Source: Nautilus pompilius (taxonomy: Eukaryota > Mollusca > Cephalopoda > Nautilida > Nautilidae). Taken from it: a stretch of DNA of 64,000 nucleotides. The translations under genes and the position numbers were made by a program. Position 1 is the first letter of the stretch; the number at the start of each line of letters is the position of its first letter. This document shows positions 1-11,100 of the stretch, piece after piece. The notes beneath the pieces were generated by a model. It worked only from the letters and a program-made list of their open reading frames with translations. It did no database searches and was not told the origin of the DNA. The stretch covers positions 1,302,001 through 1,366,000 of the forward strand of contig JACATO010002127.1 in NCBI GenBank assembly GCA_018389105.1, in the 5' to 3' direction.

Positions 1-995
1 CTTTGTAAGGCTTGTAATCTGGTCTAAATCAAACGAAAAAATACATTCCTGTTTAAAAAAGTAAAGACTAAACTAAAACACATGCAATCGAGTTTTGTTA
101 ACGTTGATGAAGTTATTAAAATACATCTATTACTCTACATCGTGTTGCAATATAGCAGCATTCTACGCTACTAGTGGTTGCAGCAGTAATATCTGGAATT
201 TCTCTTGTAAGGAAGTCCAGGTAAGCACATTATTTCTGCATATCTTTCATAAATTTTGCAGATTTCAAGATGAAAACTGAATTTCTAGATTGCACAAACT
301 TCATGCAGCATTGGATTTCATTTGTTAGCGTTTTAAAATTTAAAATGAGATGGCCTACGTGGATTTGATCTTTAAGGCAAGGGATTCGCGTTATTCATCG
401 AATGAACCTCACTAACGTCAAAGCGATTCGACTGTTGACGTTTACTGTGAAGGTTTTACTTTCACTATTTGCGTAAACATTTTTCTCTGGTCAAAAAATC
501 GTCGTTTTTTAAATTTATATAACTAACAAAGGACAAAAGAGCATATAGAAAATGTATTGTCTTGCAAACACCATTGCTTCTGGTTCTTCCCGCCTGTCGT
601 TAAGAATGAAGCGAAGATGAATTTTCTGTAATACGAACTTATGGACGGGAAGCAAAAGTTCTGCCTAGATTCGTCATCACATGGAAGAAGACAGCTTATG
701 CACAGTGCCCGAGTGTGGGAATGTCAGTCGATGTTCGGCTCTGGTTCTCCGGAGAGCTAGGGATAGAAAAGGTTTGGCTCCACAATACAACAGTCTGCAG
801 CTAAACTGTCAACCCGCTGTAAGGTGCAGTTTGTGTCCAGGTGTATTCACGTCTGACGTACTGCAGACTCCTCCAGGCGCAGCAACCATCGACACCTCGT
901 AGAAACAGTTTTTTTGGCAGCGGGAAAACTTGAACTACATCACTTTTACACTCAAAAACTCGTTTGCTTATCGGGTGGTATGGAAAACTCACTCA
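1..995. other. Interval with no recognised gene
   Basis: No recognisable gene. A short plus-strand segment at 156-220 is preceded by TATAG and followed by GTAAGC, so it could be a 65-bp exon (one frame reads a Cys-containing peptide with GCSSNIWNFSCKEVQ), but nothing confirms it. The stretch 660-960 is less AT-rich than its surroundings and has short ORFs on both strands that match no family I know. Confidence 0.4.
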
Positions 996-2601
996 CAGCG
1001 GCGTGCAAAAGTCTTGAATAAAGATGACTAAACTTAGAAAATGGGTTCTTATTTTGTAGAAATTAGTAACTATTGTATGTTTTCTGTTTTAATTGAAAGG
1101 TATCGGGGTCTTTAAACGATCTATAACACTAAGATCCATTTCGTAATTGCACAGTCAAAATTTAAATATTAATAAAATAATTTGCATGAAATCGACGAGT
1201 GCAGAAGTGTTGCATAAACTACAAACAATTAGAATACATATTTTGTGCTATAATAGTTTAGGATGGTAGAATATAAATATGAAAAACTGTCATTTTCCAC
1301 TATTCTGATTCATTTTTGTCCAATGTAGTGATGCCGAGAGCCCGATATTTGACCCCCGAACAGCGGGCCACAATCGTTCTCATGAAAGAAGATGGTGAAG
1401 CTGAGTGGGTCATTGCGGATCGTATCGGTTGCAATCAGTCGACGATATCTCGCACCTTGAAACGTTGGAAAGCCGATGGGAGCCTAATTTCTAAACGCAG
1501 AGCCGGCAGACCGCGGAAAACGACGGCTCGACAGGATCGTCTGATCGCCCGGATGTTGAACTCGGACCGATTCCGCACTTCCACCGACATCCAGACCGCC
1601 TTTTCAAGGCACCATGGGATCCAGTTGGCCTCGTGCACCATCAGACGGCGTTTGATCCACATGGGACGGTTCGGGCGATCGGCACAGAAAAAGCCGTTCA
1701 TCAGTCTGGACAATCGTCGAAAGCGACTGCAGTAGGCTCGCGACCATCTCCACTGGACCGTGGCCCAGTGGTCCCGAGTGTTGTTTTCCGACGAAAGTAA
1801 ATTCGTGAAGGTCCAATCGACGGGTCGGGTGTACGTTCGGCGATCGGTGTCAGAGAACCGACTCTGCAGGCAGGGGGAGATTCGGCCATTCAATCGTCCG
1901 GTGTCGGTCCGTTGCATCACGTGGAGGGTCGAATGAATGCTCATGACTATGCTAAGATCGTCTCGGTTATTGTCGAACCGTGTATGTGTGACCACATGCC
2001 CCTGACGGCCATCTATCAGTAGGACAACGCCCCCATCCACACAGCTAGGATTGTCAAGGCCTTGATGACAGAGTGGCGAATTCCCCTCCTCGACTGGTCG
2101 GCTCAAAGTCCGGATCTCAATCCCATCGAAAACATTTGGCACTCGATTAAACTCATCGTTAGAGCCAAAAAACCGAAAAATAAAACTCATTTGAAACGGA
2201 AAATCGAGGAAGCCTGGTCGGAGTTCAGTAGTGACAATTGTTACCGTTTGGTAGCCAGCATGCCTCGTCGTTGTGAACACTTTATCTAGAATTTCGGATA
2301 TTCTACCAATTATTGATGGATCTGATCCACTTCCTGCATAATTGGAACTGAATCTGAATTGATTAGATAGCTGTCTAGATTTTATGCAACTCATTTGCAC
2401 AGGTTGATTTGATGCAAATGATTTTCTAAAAATTATAACTTTTCTTACAATGAAACAATATGCTTGATATTATTGGAATAGATGCACAACAGTAATACAG
2501 AAATACTTTAATGAACAAGATTCGATAACAACTGGTTTCGACAAAATGCGAGCTAATTTACAGGTAAAATTATTTTTATGCAAGACTTTTGCACGCCGCT
2601 G
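996..2601 (+). mobile_element. Tc1-like transposon, copy 1, dead
   Basis: Both ends carry the inverted repeat CAGCGGCGTGCAAAAGTCTT (left at 996; right end at 2601 in reverse complement). The right side is followed by TA; the left is preceded by CA, so the expected TA duplication has one changed base. The interior holds one plus-strand transposase reading frame. Two relatives lie at 27156-28487 and 46659-48304 in the same orientation. It lies downstream of the minus-strand CAP gene. Confidence 0.93.
1331..2289 (+). pseudogene. Tc1-like DD34E transposase, inactivated
   Basis: Tc1/mariner transposases cut and paste the element at TA dinucleotides. The N-terminal part shows paired-type helix-turn-helix motifs (RATIVLMKEDGEAEWVIADR; GCNQSTISRTLKRW) followed by the GRPR box (AGRPRKTT). 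The catalytic triad can be placed: first Asp in LFSDESKF, second Asp in the YQ-x-DNAPIHT block, Glu in LNPIENIW. The frame is broken by TAG at 1733-1735 (where copy 3 has Trp), by two short deletions around 1858-1903 (relative to copy 3) that remove the block beginning with MVWGCF, and by TAG at 2020-2022 directly before the second catalytic Asp. The natural start is ATG 1331. It cannot make active enzyme. Confidence 0.92.
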
Positions 2602-2699
2602 TATGTGCTGTGCTGTTAATTTAGTCCTTAGAAATACATGCACTCCCAAATGCACACTATAATATTACACGGTTGTATGCAGATAACCTAACGTAGGAG

Positions 2700-3200
2700 G
2701 AGAAAACTTGGACGAACGCAGCTATGCGATATCAAACGGTCCCCAGTCGATTCTACGTTGTCTATATTTGATACTTGAACTGCAGAAACCGTTGACCCTC
2801 TTGTAACAGGATGGGAAGCACCGACAAAGAGCAGATACCCGCATGACCACTACATACATCCACTGGTGTGTGCTGTAACGTGGAGACAAACTGGCGGGGA
2901 CAGCAGACAGGCTGGCTGACAGGCCAGACCTTGTGGTCATCTGGGACAGAAAAGTCAAATGACTGATGTAACCTGTTCCACTGACGCTGACATCCGGAAG
3001 AAGACGGCTGGAAAGATCGGAAACTGTTGCACGAGAACAGATCGTTCCAGTGATCATCGGCCCAGCTGGCTTAGTCAGCATTGGCCTCAAACAACAGTTG
3101 AAGAAAATTGATGCGGACATCCGACCAAACACCCTTCAAATACCATCGATCAGAGGGAGCACCGCCATTTTGCGAGCATCCCCTGGTGACACCTGACAGA
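2700..3200 (+). pseudogene. C-terminal tail of a non-LTR retrotransposon ORF
   Basis: Translating the plus strand in more than one frame gives the conserved tail that follows reverse transcriptase in many non-LTR elements: RPDLVVIWDRK, then MTDVTCSTDADIRKK, then IVPVIIGPAGLVSIGLKQQL and LQIPSIRGSTAILR. The canonical counterparts are the 'PDIVVIDK / DVTCPxD / VPVVIGALGxV / LQKxALLGTAHILR' blocks. Frameshifts and stops interrupt it (for example TGA near 2959), and the catalytic fingers-palm region is absent, so this is a 5'-truncated dead copy. The clade cannot be assigned from the tail alone. Confidence 0.68.
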
Positions 3201-3236
3201 ATGACTAATTAGCCAAAATGTTTTCACTGGCAACTG

Positions 3237-3263
3237 TTACCGGTTCTTCCAAGTCAAGAGTCC
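3237..3263 (-). CDS. Candidate terminal exon of the CAP gene (speculative)
   Basis: After the (TAG)n run on the minus strand, the next bases continue the phase left by exon 6 (two bases carried over) as G-DVCGLLTWKNR followed by a stop, adding one more Cys. The acceptor AG would be one of the repeated TAG units. Known CAP proteins usually continue further after the CNY motif, so this may be chance. Confidence 0.25.
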   Translation of the reverse strand, partial: GLLTWKNR

Positions 3264-3271
3264 ACAAACAT

Positions 3272-3366
<95 letters not shown>

Positions 3367-3392
3367 TAATAAAAAAAAAAAAAATAAAAAAA
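3272..3392. repeat. Compound microsatellite (ACT)n-(AAT)n-A-rich
   Basis: About 20 ACT units run to 3333 and change into AAT units to about 3365, then an A-rich stretch. On the minus strand this reads (TTA)n then (TAG)n and lies immediately 3' of CAP exon 6, so it is either in the terminal intron or downstream of the gene. Confidence 0.95.
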
Positions 3393-3400
3393 CAACTTAC

Positions 3401-3486
3401 CCGTAAACATAATTGCAGAAATAATACTTTCCATTCTTGCATTTTGCAAATCCACACCCGACGCGGTTGGACTTACTTTTCGCAAA
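3401..3486 (-). CDS. CAP gene exon 6
   Basis: Acceptor TTTCTAG before the exon and donor GTAAGT after it. It encodes FAKSKSNRVGCGFAKC and KNGKYYFCNYVY, matching the CAP strand with VGCG and the CAP2 motif CNY. It ends in phase 2, leaving a partial Gly codon, as expected for the usual G after CNYxP. Confidence 0.85.
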
Positions 3487-3762
3487 CTAGAAATGTAGCA
3501 GTAAAATCAAACGCTTTTTACTTATTTAAAGCTGTACTATAAACAAATGATAACATTTTTTTATTAACTGTACTTTTGTTGTTTTCGTCTTTTAATTTGA
3601 AAACGAAAACGTTATCTGTAATTCCGTGGTTACACAAGGATTCTATTGCATTATTCGCTTTACTTATTCTGGATTTGGAAATGGTCCGCAGAGATTTAAC
3701 AGCAAATTCCATATATCTGAGAAACCAGAATGCATTTTAAAAAAAAAATCAATCTAATAATA

Positions 3763-3811
<49 letters not shown>

Positions 3812-5036
3812 GTAATAATAATAATAATAATGTGGGCTGAAAAATCTGTGTTAGGTAAAGATCAACATTATTACAGGCTGCAGCTGTTAATGCGACAAGA
3901 ACGGTTAGTAAGAGTTATCTTCTCTTCTCTTACCACGCTAACATTTAATTGGTCTCAAAATGTCCTTCACGTAACCAGAAAATCCAAAATCTTACTTCCT
4001 AACAAACCGAAACGAAAAGCCTTCCACTTATTTAAATTTTTTTTTTAAAATTATAAATACCAGTGTTCAGATTGTTCATTAGAATAAGTAAAACTGCTCG
4101 TGTCCACCAAGGCCGATATTACCTGCAGGAAATGCCCGACGGATTTCCATTCTTCCTGTATTTTTTCTTTGGTCGCGGAATAATCGTAATTCTTGATTTC
4201 GCTAAACCAGGCTTTTACAGCAGTTTTCCAGTCGCCATAGCCCCAAGCTCCATTCTGACCGATGCTGATACCAGGAAGTTCTGGGGAAAAAATTTGTGAT
4301 GTTGGTTATGGACAAAAATATAAATGTAAAACAAGAAACGAAAAAATGGGGAATTAAAATATTCCTAGATGATTTCTAAGACATACAAGGGAAAGGAGTG
4401 GGTTTGTTCACCAGGTAGATAACCTTGACAAGGGAACGTGGTGCTGCGTTCGTCCGCTATAGTTGGATACCCTACGCCGACTTTGAAGGGGAAATCCCTC
4501 CTGGAACTGTTAATGTGGATTGTGGATGGAAACTCGTGCAGTGATGGCGATAGCTGGTGAAATAGCTATCATGACGGGAAGGTACGCCAGTCCGCGGATC
4601 GAACCCTCTTCCTCAACTCTGGCACCCCCGTTAACTCAAACACTGAACCAGCAGTCGCTCTCCAGAAAAGGGCTGTTTGTTCGATTACTATGAACCAGAA
4701 TAGACAGGTACTTCCAGCTTTAATGGCTGACGTAAAGAAGCACCATCTTTATCTGGCTTTTATTATCTGTCATATTCAATTTCCTGTTTTTATCACGTAA
4801 GCTGACCTCCGCACCCATTCCTCTTCCGCTTGGTTTAGGAAACAGGAACTAGGAAGGTTTCCCCTGGTGGATTCTGCCTTAACCGCCGACATTGGCATAC
4901 CGCGGGTTCGAAGAAGAAAAGAAATATCAGGTAAAGGTGTTTGTGAAATCTGTTCGGCTCTCATTATAGTTAAAGATAATATAAAATTATGGACTGTATT
5001 AACCCTTACTCTCAGGCTTATTTACAATGTTTATAG

Positions 5037-5123
<87 letters not shown>

Positions 5124-8100
5124 AATCTTCCAGCCTGTGTTTAGATGTGGTCCCAGTCTTTGTGTCAGTAACGAGAAAATCCATGTTATAAATCAGGTTC
5201 TGGCGACTTCGACATTTATTTATAAGCAGTCAACCATCCATGACCAGTATCGATCCTGTACCCAGCGTTCACCCGTGACCTCCCTGACACAGCACTAAGA
5301 CTCGTTCGAGCGTGCAGACAGGAGCAGGGGTGGGACGGAGAAGCGCCCGTGCCGCGATCAACGTATTAGTCAGCAGACTGTAAACTTGGAAAGCACTGTT
5401 GGCTAACGGATGCAGAAGTGGTGGGGTTAGGGTTAACCACGGTTACTGGCAGGCAAAGATGTAGTCGCAGAATATGGTTTAGTTCGGCAATGATCAGGCG
5501 GCAGGAAATCATCACGGCTCGTGCAAGCCCTCGCCCCGCAGCCACTTCTATTACTTAGAGAAGTGCTTCTTGACATGTGGCCCTGAGGGAATCTTGATTC
5601 TGACTTCTGGTGTTGTTGTTGTGTCACCGCAGGCGCCTGAGGGTGATCCTCAGCAGCGCTAGCGATGCGCTCGGGAGGCGCACGAGTTCGTTCATCTCAT
5701 GTCCCGTATCCTGTCGTTGACGGTCAGCCGCAAAGGCTGGTACAGCGAAGCCAGAGGTCTTCCTCCTCTTCCTCAGACAGTCGACAGATGGGTGTGTCGG
5801 ACCTTTCGATCAGGTGCTGCCATCGACGGAGCTGCGTGTGGTGTCCACATCGGAAGCGAGACCTGTGCGGTGTATTCAGGGTTTAGGACGAAGCAGCAGC
5901 TGGCACAGTGGAACTCCGGTTAGTTAGTTCTAGCATGCGATGGGATGAGCCGTAGATGGCTGACGGCGTCCGGTCGTGCAGAAGAAAGACGGCGATTCCG
6001 CGTACCGACGTCGTGTCAGTGGTCAGCAGTGGTTGCATTTCTCCATCCACTAAAGAGCGGGCACAGCTTCCGGTTTCAGTTTGAACCTGAGCCTGTTATC
6101 AACACGGGCGAGTGCGAACTTTCTGTCGACTGTCTCTATTGGCCCGACCTGAACCCAACGGAATTATGCAGCCGGCGTCACACGCCAGTGAATCTCAGAT
6201 CCAGACGAACTACATCCGTATCACGCAACGTTTCAGGTGCCGTGATTGGTCCCACGTCGCGGATTACCACCCAAACGGACATCTAGCATCGCCCAGGCAT
6301 TTGGGAGACAATAGGTTTCCTCTTTTAAATACGTGATAGCAAGATGCCAGCCCCATCTTAAGATTACAGCGAAAAGCTTCCTGTCACTGAATCCACTCCT
6401 GTAAGAACGTATTCCAGCGCGAAAAATTTGTTGTCGCGCCCGCAGAAGAGCGTTGATATTTTAGCATAGACGTGCACCGAACAGATATCAACTGGACAAG
6501 TTTAGGAAGCTAATGCATATGGACACCGTGGAAAATATGATATAAGTAATTTAGAGTTACATCACTAACCTGGCACCTGCCTCTGTATGAAGGTATCATG
6601 TACCAGCTCACACTGCCTGGCTTTCTTTTCCGCGACCTCTGCCAACTCATCAGACCAATACTATAGAATACAGTAAATAAAAATGCAGTAATAGTTCCGC
6701 TTTACAGATATTCAGACATTTACCTTGGAAAAATAGCGTGCACCACGTCCACCTCATTAATGGAGAGTTGAAGTCGTCTACTCATTTTAGTTTCCTCCGA
6801 TTCCTGTTTCATTTGTAGAACATTCGATTGCTCGCGAGGATCTTATCGGATTATACCTAGTTGAAAAAATGTCGGCGAATACTTTGGGTTTAGGCATCAC
6901 CGATGTACTATCGTGGGACCTGTCAATATGGAAATGCAGAGGACAGGGTTGCAATGGCACTAGCAACGGGAGAGGCACAAGGATCGCATCAAAGATAACT
7001 TCCGTGGAGTTTCCTGCATCATTACGACCATTCACCCCCAGCCCTGGCGTGAGTTTCGCGTAGTCCGGTTTCTGGATAAAACCGCAAACTAAAACCAGTC
7101 AGGGATGAGCTTCTGTTATAATGTTAGTCTAGAAGTTGGCCTCCACGAAAGTTACAGACCCACCTGATCCTTGTAGAAGTTTGTGTCTAACGAGGACAGG
7201 TGCTTTGTCGGCGCTGTTCCAGCTAAAAATGCTGAAAAATCAAGGAACTTTTTGTTTCTTACCATCTTCAGCATGTCTCCCGCTAATGGTTTTACCTCGG
7301 ACCGCAGCTCGTTGTGGACGTCCAAAATGGTTTTCTTGTCTTTCTCGCTCACGCCAAACGACTCTAACTTTCCGCTGTCGGTCTGGCACATCGTGTGATT
7401 TGAGGTCAAATCTGCGTATTTCTTAGGGCATTTCTGTAATAAAAAACAACCTTTTAAAACACATCTCAGATTATATAAATTTCCCACATGAACTCGCAGC
7501 TTTTGTAATGCTTATATTTTCTGACAGTGGTATGTGAAATATAGGACAACTTATTTATGAGTCCGTTATTACAACAGAAAGATGACTTGTATACATGGCG
7601 GTGTTTAGGTTTGAAGCATAGATCTTGTGCACTGGTATTTTGATCGATTGATCTTAAGGTAAGTGAAAAGATGTTTGAATTTTATGAATTATATTAAATT
7701 ATTCATCAAAATGATGAAATGTAAATATGGCAGTATTTCACAAAACTTTGGGTGGCCCAATCACGTGACGTCTTGTATGAAATCAAAATAAGAATAATAG
7801 GTAATAAGAGCGTGAAGAATAGTCAGAAGATTTTAAAAAAGACCCGAATTAAGGCTTGAAACGACGAATACAGAGCAGCCAAAAAAACACAGGTGTATCG
7901 CTAAACTGCGTGTAATATGACTTCCAGTGTTGTCCAAATTACTGGTGAAGTCAATACCAAAAAGGGGCGTGAAATCAAGTAAATTACCATTGAGTTGGAT
8001 TAGTTTGTCAAATCGGTGAGATGCTTTAATAACTCCACAGAGAAGCTCTTCTCCTCTTGCTATTACTTTAGGAATGCCAGGGTTCATTATCTTGTTGCTG

Positions 8101-11100
8101 CCTTCGCTCCAAAATAAGAATTATTCAGCAATGTAAAGACAGAAGCTTCAACGATTACGGTTTGTGTCAAACGTAAAGAATATTAAAGGAATGTTGTCAT
8201 CTGGATGTGTTACATGGAGATTTACTGGACATATACTGCTGGCCAAAAGTTTAGAAACAAACACGAAAATGAAAGCAATTATTAAAAAAGAATAGTGTAG
8301 CTAATTTATCTTAGTTATAAGGCAGTGAAGGTAAGTTTCAATAGAATACAGAAATATACATGTATAATATCAATTTTGAGTTAAAACTTTTACCAAAATA
8401 ATTTCTGGCTCTGATAACATCTTGACAAATGTTGGGGAATCTTTCAAGTAGCTTTGCCAAATATTCTTGTGTTACTCAGTTTCTTGCTGCCTAGAAGTAT
8501 TCCCATATGTTTCTTTTTCTGTGGCATCAATATCTTGACGTTCCTGTCAAATTCACCTTATAAGAATTCATTGGGCGTAAATAACGGAGGTGTCCAAATC
8601 ATGCTCTGAAGGACATCTTGGTTTACTTTGCTCTCCGTATATCGATTGCTTAAACTCACTATCTTTTTTCAGAATTAATCCTGCACCTATTAGTCGGCAG
8701 ACAAAAGTAATGGCATTTCATTTAAAAAAATCTATGGAGATTCTGCTTTGTCAATGTTCCATTAATTTCGCAGAGATCATCAACTGTATTAGCTCCAAAA
8801 CATTCACAAACAACTTGCTACAACTTTTATTTTAAATGTAGAAGCAACACACTATTCTGACAAGCGTTCTACAACTTGCCTGTTTACAGTCATTCTATAT
8901 TTGAACCCCAACATTTCAAAATTTGACTTATAGTTTTCTATAATCCAATGTTTGTCCAGTTTTTCCTATTAAACCATTTTCGTTTTATTAGAAGACCAAA
9001 CTAGCTTCGACGCGATTGTTTTAATCAGTGAGTCAAGACGTCTTTTTTTACTGTTGTCGTAGAAATAAGACTTTTCTTTATTCCACTGGGCTGCAATTTC
9101 TGTGGCTGTAAGTCTTCTATTTCCGTCACTCAGCAGTGTAATGTGCGATAGTGTTTCAAAAAGTAAAAGCAATTAATAGATAAAACAAGTGATTAGCTCC
9201 TTTGTTGGACGGCATCCTTCTAATTAGTCCTCCCGCTTTGCTCCTCACGTAGTTGAACAAGTTTCTTGACTCTTTCTTACTGGCAACTATTCGACCTCGG
9301 AGAACATTTTTGGGGTTTAAAGGGATGAAGATCAGATGGGGCAAGATTGGGACTGCAAGGAAGATTTTGTGGAGATTCAAAGCGCAGTCTTTTCATAACG
9401 TTCAATGGTCGCCGCCCGTGCACTGTGTAGTCTTACGTTGCCTTGCTGCAACGTGTGGCGCTGGCTCCCCCACTGTTGACGTTCGGTCATTTTCAGACAT
9501 GTCCGCTCCATCGCACACTCGTCCGTCTCTGCGCCGACGGCGGGACATCTTCAGCCAGCAGAGAACAAATTACAGGTCGCTGCTTTTCTCTGGAGCACCG
9601 ACAACTGCACAGCTATGCTGTCTACTCGCTCACTAGCGCCACGAGTGGCGATGCATAATTATAAGGCGCGTTCAAGTATTTGTACATAGATTTTGTTTGG
9701 GAGCAGAGAATTCAGCGATTTTTACTCGTAGAAATCACTGATATGAACGTCGGTTTTATTTTCGGAAATCTTCTCGTATTTCATTTTTTAAAGATGTTAC
9801 TCTCCTCTCTGTCCCTTTTTTATTTGTAATGCTCCAAGTCGTCCGGTGTTTTTGCACTGTGTGTAGTGGTCGCCCTTGCTGGAAACCACGAATTTCTTGG
9901 CGGTCTGTCTTCGTCAGCCCCCCTTCTTAAAGCACAAAGAGCCGGTCACCTTTCAAAGTCGGTTTGCCCTTTTTACCACCTTGACAACAAAAAATTTTAA
10001 TAACCCTAACCCTTCATCAGTTGTGATTTTTCTGAGATTCAGAAGCGTCCCCTGTTCGTTTTATAATGCTCTGTGGTACGTGGAATCAGTTTATTGGTCT
10101 ATTTTTCATCCTATATAATTATGTCACATGGATAGGAGTATTTTTTGGAAACTTTGAGGCTACTTTCAATATCTCAATGTTTTGAAGCACAGTGTGTGGG
10201 ATATTATGATGAAACAAAGGTTTAAATAAAAGTGCATCAGAAATGTGTATTTTCTGCATTTATGTATTGAATCATAGACTCACTATGTTATGGGAAGAAA
10301 TAAATTGGTTATACTTTTTTTAAAGAATAACTGTTCCAATATTTGTGTTTTCCTTCCAAACTTTTGGCCAGTAGTGTAGGAAGTATATTTGCATTCTTGT
10401 CTTTATGGCACAGTATAAACCTTGTTACTGGAGAATCAGAGTTTAAACGATACACCGAACTAAAAGATTTACTAAAGATAAACTATGCATTGACTATTTC
10501 TGTTTTAAAATATATTGGTTAGCCACCGCAATACGTGGATTTGTCCTCTTTTAAAAATCCCTTGAGCAAATTAGGATGCCACTTGAAAGAGCAGCGGATT
10601 TTAAATGTAAGACATCTCAGGGAATGTCTTCGGCCCACATGAAATAATGTAGATAGTGAAACCAGTTATTAAAGGGATAGGTGGGTGCTAAGCTGGAAGC
10701 TTGAGAGATACCATCTCTATGCTACGACCATGTATCATCGCCTAAACAAACGATTTACTGTGATATCTAATAATAATGTGCAAATATTTATGAAAAATTA
10801 TATAACTAATAATTATTTTATGATTGCTTTTATAATTTAAGGAAATTGTTTATAACACTGTTTTGAGAAGAAAAGAAAAATAATTTGAATGTTATAATTT
10901 ATACATCGTCATGACAATATGTTGGACTTCATTTGCAGTGAATTATATTTTTGTATTTAACCGAAAAACGAATAGAATATTTAGATTAGAAGCGGATAGA
11001 GAGATAAGATAACTAAACATGACTTTCATTGCAGTTAATACGAGTAAATCAAAATCTTACTTCACTCCGACGTTGTATTTTATGCGACTTTTTTGGCAGA

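Noticed and set aside
1435..2400. 321-codon minus-strand ORF
   Set aside because: It is antisense to the Tc1-like transposase; the plus strand carries the HTH and catalytic motifs, and shorter antisense ORFs recur in the other two copies.
3237..3485. Minus ORF with poly-Ser and poly-Ile
   Set aside because: Most of it is microsatellite translation; only its 5' part (exon 6) and possibly its last residues are meaningful.
5421..5440. Telomere-like GGTTAGGGTTAACC (and CCCTAACCC near 10005)
   Set aside because: Only one or two units; the first is mainly a small palindrome.
7833..8087. Extra CAP exon between exons 2 and 3
   Set aside because: Exons 2 and 3 already join in phase 0, and this ORF shows no CAP motif.
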